64,000 bases of DNA from positions 434,001 through 498,000 of the forward strand of contig JAWZYV010019552.1 of the NCBI GenBank assembly GCA_038373885.1. The letters are read 5' to 3'. The translations under genes were made by a program, and so were the position numbers. Under the pieces are notes generated by a model. The model made no database searches. It saw only the letters and a list, made by a program, of their open reading frames with translations, and was not told the origin of the DNA. Shown here piece after piece: positions 62,237 to 64,000 of the stretch (positions within the stretch are counted from its first letter, which is position 1; each line of letters begins with the position of its first letter). The stretch is from Cheiracanthium punctorium (lineage: Eukaryota; Arthropoda; Arachnida; Araneae; Cheiracanthiidae).

Positions 62237-62857
62237 ACTACAGTTATTTTTGTTGAATGGTAAAAACATTGACTATTTTAGGAATTTCTTCCCGTACTTT
62301 TAGAGATTGATTTGCTAACACAGCGAATACTCTTCAGCAATGTAATGTTTTTATAGCCGATCTTCCTCATGTTTAGGCGAGGTCTTTGACCAGTTGTCCA
62401 ATTTTTTTTTTCCATTCAAAAATTTGGTGCTCCCCCGCCTCAGATATTTTGGACTATTTCTCAAGGGATGAGTTTGTGTTCGAAAGACTCGAGTCTTCTT
62501 AAAAGCATTTTTATGCTGCTCCTCTTGGTTTCTGCTTTCTTATCTCTCAATAAGCCATGATTTTCTTAAATCGTGAAATATATGTGGCAAAATGTTGGCG
62601 TTGACTTATCCATGCAACTTATAAGTTTTAGAATTATTTTTAGGAAAACTCCCCTTTTTAGCTTTTCTAATGAATTTACAAGAAAGTCTCTTCTAATCAT
62701 AGTTTTTGCCAGGGTACTGAATGTGTTTGACCAATTTTGGTCACTCTTTTATCTACAATTGGCAAGCTTTCACTAATTTCTGCACAATTATTTTCCATTC
62801 CCTTTGTTCACACCGAAGTCTAGTTTGCAGGTGGCGCCTAATAGGCTCCTTCACCTT

Positions 62858-63290
62858 GGATGGTAGGCTGAAGGCTAATATCTCGTTGTTTGCATAGACT
62901 GTATTAATATGCAGTGATTCCATCTGGAATGAAATCATTTAAGTCTCTCGTTTCATCTCCTTCCTTCCATTTTATTGCCCTTTCAGATTATGCCTGCACT
63001 AGCGATTTCGCTAGTGCAGGCTTCGAATTTTTGTAATCTATTTTCATGGAATGGCTGACTGTATGTTCGAGTCAATCTTTGGTCCATCCAAATGGTAGGG
63101 TGGGGATGGTAGGCTGAAGGCTAATATCGCATTGCTTGCATAGACTGTATTTATATGCAGTGCTTCCATCTGGAATGCAATCATTTAATTCTCTTCCTTC
63201 CATTTTATTGTCCTTTCAGATTACGTGGCACTACGCGATTTCGCTAGTGCAGGCTTCGAAATTCTGTAATCTATTTTAATGGCCTACCTT
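62858..63290. repeat. Two adjacent copies of a 200-bp unit
   Basis: 62,858-63,057 and 63,090-63,290 share GGTAGGCTGAAGGCTAATAT, TTTGCATAGACTGTA-like words and GATTTCGCTAGTGCAGGCTT. The left copy has in addition a local palindrome (GCCTGCACTAGCG...CGCTAGTGCAGGC) made by inverted matching of CTGCACTAGCG. Both match 54,475-54,703. Confidence 0.85.
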
Positions 63291-63430
63291 AGCCGTACTA
63301 TGCCGCAATATTCGACAAATTTTACAAGATTCCGTTTGAAACGCTTACCCCTCCACCTTTGTATAAGTATTGTGGGCATCTTATTTGTCAGTCATTTCGT
63401 TGATGAAAGCCTCAAATTTGTCTGCTTTGT

Positions 63431-63950
63431 ATACATATCTCATATGAATTTATGGTTATGGCTAAGCTTTGCGTAAAATTTTTGTCATCTATTTCAAAGC
63501 TTTTTCTTTCTTCCGTTAGGAAAAGTTACCATATTGGATTTTAATACTGCTATGCCAGAGAGTTTTACAGAAGAATTTACAGAAATGCTCGAACCTCTGT
63601 CGTTCTTTGGAACGATTTTTTTAGCTGAAGCTATCTATTGTTGTCTTTTTCTGGTGGGATTTCTGAATTTGCAGTTTTTGACCTATTTATTGACTTCTGG
63701 CAGTATTTCTTATAAGGTGCAGCCTGCATTCTGTCCAACTTCGATAATTATTTCAATTAAATTTCATCCATTTTGTGTACGTGCCTGAGATGTATATTTC
63801 AAAATAATCATTTTCATTTGGTCGTAATAGACTATTATACTTTTTATTGTTTCCTTCAATTTAAGTTAGGCTTTTTTAGGGGGGGGGGGTTTCGTAATTT
63901 TATCATCCCTAGTAGCACAACTAGTTCAAAAAACGTTGAAATTACGTTGG
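63431..63950. other. AT-rich matrix at the right edge
   Basis: Short unrecognised open frames only, and a G run of 10 near 63,880. No gene is supported. Confidence 0.5.
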
Positions 63951-63982
63951 AAACACGTTTTTTGACGTTAAAAAACGTGTTT
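63951..63982. other. 13-bp inverted repeat in an ACGTT-rich end
   Basis: AAACACGTTTTTT (63,951-63,963) and its exact complement (63,970-63,982) enclose GACGTT. ACGTT words recur every 12-20 bases from 63,932 to 63,990. It looks like the terminus of a miniature inverted-repeat element continuing beyond the window. Confidence 0.6.
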
Positions 63983-64000
63983 TAAACGTCTTTTGGACTA

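Larger units (their letters stand above)
59960..63430. repeat. Segmental duplication, copy B
   Basis: Partner of 52,550-54,840. It is interrupted near 60.1-61.2 kb by the second copy of the local duplication. It contains its own duplicate at the right: 62,858-63,057 and 63,090-63,290 both match 54,475-54,703. Confidence 0.7.

Overview
The window has two very different parts. The left part (1 to about 20,350) is base-depleted. I saw only A and C on the + strand from 1 to 13,797. T first appears at 13,798 and becomes common near 17,580. G first appears at 19,207 and stays rare until about 20,350, where ordinary four-base DNA begins abruptly. On the - strand this is a G/T-only tract that grades rightward into normal sequence. 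The purine:pyrimidine ratio in hand-counted lines is about the same on both sides (roughly 35-40% purine, 60-65% pyrimidine). This fits a process that turned G into A and then T into C on the + strand, that is C to T and A to G on the - strand. The pattern resembles the C-rich/G-rich polarity of a left chromosome end, but the sequence is aperiodic and I see no classical telomere repeat.

The right part (about 20,350-64,000) is AT-rich, gene-poor animal DNA. I recognise no intact host gene. The matrix is strongly T-rich on the + strand and is built from diverged, recurring modules of several hundred bases to a few kb. Examples are 52.5-54.8 kb against 59.9-63.4 kb, 45.5-46.2 kb against 50.8-51.2 kb, and 59.1-59.8 kb against 60.5-61.0 kb. 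Into it are inserted a Tc1/mariner element with an intact DD34E transposase and perfect TIRs (49,006-50,510), a gag-protease open frame of a Ty3/gypsy-like retroelement lacking pol (38,512-39,879, - strand), a non-autonomous Helitron (54,943-55,890), three copies of a piggyBac-like MITE family ending in TTAA, two copies of a minisatellite-cored element (30.0 and 36.3 kb), two tRNA-derived SINEs, and hAT-like MITEs.

The transposon spectrum points to an arthropod, perhaps an arachnid, because the Gag looks like those common in spider and tick genomes. That is recall of family resemblance, not a search. The layout suggests a subtelomere: a progressively base-converted terminal tract followed by transposon-filled duplicated DNA. 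The candidate new system is the strand-specific, distance-graded conversion of the left 20 kb, possibly deamination of an exposed G-strand. No enzyme that could cause it is encoded in the window, and an assembly or chemistry artefact must be excluded first.
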